Part shown: piece after piece, positions 13,633 to 13,781 of the stretch
How the letters are laid out: each line of letters starts with the position of its first letter
Position numbering within the stretch: position 1 is the first letter of the stretch
NCBI GenBank assembly: GCA_945895265.1
Contig: CAMDEF010000071.1
Span: 1 to 13,781, forward strand
Length of the DNA stretch: 13,781 nt
Source: Bordetella parapertussis
GTDB taxonomy: Bacteria > Pseudomonadota > Gammaproteobacteria > Burkholderiales > Burkholderiaceae_B
Reading direction: 5' to 3'
Position numbers and translations under genes: made by a program
Notes under the pieces: model-generated
Seen by the model: the letters and a program-made list of their open reading frames with translations, nothing else
Databases searched by the model: none
What the model was told of the DNA's origin: nothing

Positions 13633-13781
13633 TGGTTGGCGTCAATTACTTTGACCGGTCGGCGACAATTATCTTGGCCGGTTTAAGCGAGGCGTAAAAG
13701 TTAGTTATTCCTTTGTTTTTCCCTTCGATTTGGTACCTTGCTGAGCAGAGCGGCGGCGGAAACTTTCAACATTCAGTTCGA
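13633..13781 (-). mobile_element. End of an IS21-like insertion sequence, continuing beyond the window
   Basis: Two 22-base boxes in the same direction (13638-13659 and 13661-13682) match at 18 of 22 positions. Each has GGCG.CAATTA followed by TTG(A/G)CCGGT. Multiple short terminal repeats of this kind are typical of IS21-family ends. The left boundary is probably the TG at 13633-13634, since IS21 elements begin with TG and end with CA. Beside the boxes is the 3' end of a leftward gene that resembles istB. The other end and the target duplication are outside the window. Confidence 0.5.
13705..13781 (-). CDS. istB: IstB-like ATP-binding transposition helper, C-terminal end only
   Basis: Only the last 24 residues and the TAA stop (complement of 13705-13707) are visible, because the gene runs off the right edge. 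The residues ELNVESFRRRSAQQ followed by a lysine-rich tail GTKSKGKTKE agree with the usual IstB ending, in which a short strand of the type I..NGESYRLK is followed by a basic tail. IstB is the AAA+ helper ATPase of IS21-family transposition and follows istA. The adjacent terminal boxes support the assignment. The fragment is too short to be certain, so another gene with a basic C-terminus is possible. Confidence 0.4.
   Translation of the reverse strand, partial: ELNVESFRRRSAQQGTKSKGKTKE

Overview
The window looks like a chromosomal segment of a betaproteobacterium, most probably a member of the Burkholderiales. The main clues are an orphan TctC/Bug-type periplasmic binding protein (a family strongly expanded in that order), a TRAP carboxylate transporter and a moderate GC content. 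No ribosomal or marker gene is present, so this placement is inference.

Left and centre (about 1-10050) form a catabolic and transport region. A TRAP transporter is divided between a leftward small permease dctQ (cut by the window edge) and a rightward dctP with a cupin gene behind it. The divergent promoter holds a striking concentric dyad (486-531). Next come a leftward isocitrate lyase/PEP mutase-family C-C lyase and, divergent from it, a rightward run: aconitase-family large subunit, small subunit (ATGA overlap), a TctC receptor, an alpha/beta hydrolase and an accessory transketolase. An AEC-family transporter faces this run. My reading is that a dicarboxylate, perhaps an alkyl-substituted maleate-type compound, is taken up, hydrated by the LeuCD-like enzyme to a substituted malate, and split by the lyase to pyruvate (or another 2-oxo acid) plus a carboxylate. 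This parallels dimethylmaleate hydratase plus 2,3-dimethylmalate lyase of nicotinate fermentation. The substrate is not known from sequence.

From 10054 to 11640 lies a small-gene zone: a DUF5522 cysteine protein, a coiled-coil membrane-anchored protein, and short genes that look like decayed antitoxins or regulators (HigA-like N-terminus, HVO_A0114-like N-terminus), with poorly coding gaps.

The right part (11641-13781) is AT-richer and looks horizontally acquired. It holds a leftward two-gene unit, an AAA15/21-type ATPase overlapping (ATGA) a small protein of unrecognised family, an arrangement typical of anti-phage modules. The window then enters the end of an IS21-like element: an istB-like C-terminus plus two terminal boxes.

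Two solo copies of a 28-bp hairpin repeat (3079 and 11583) and a three-copy tandem repeat grown from the 3' end of the small hydratase subunit gene (4965-5166) are the main unexplained DNA structures.
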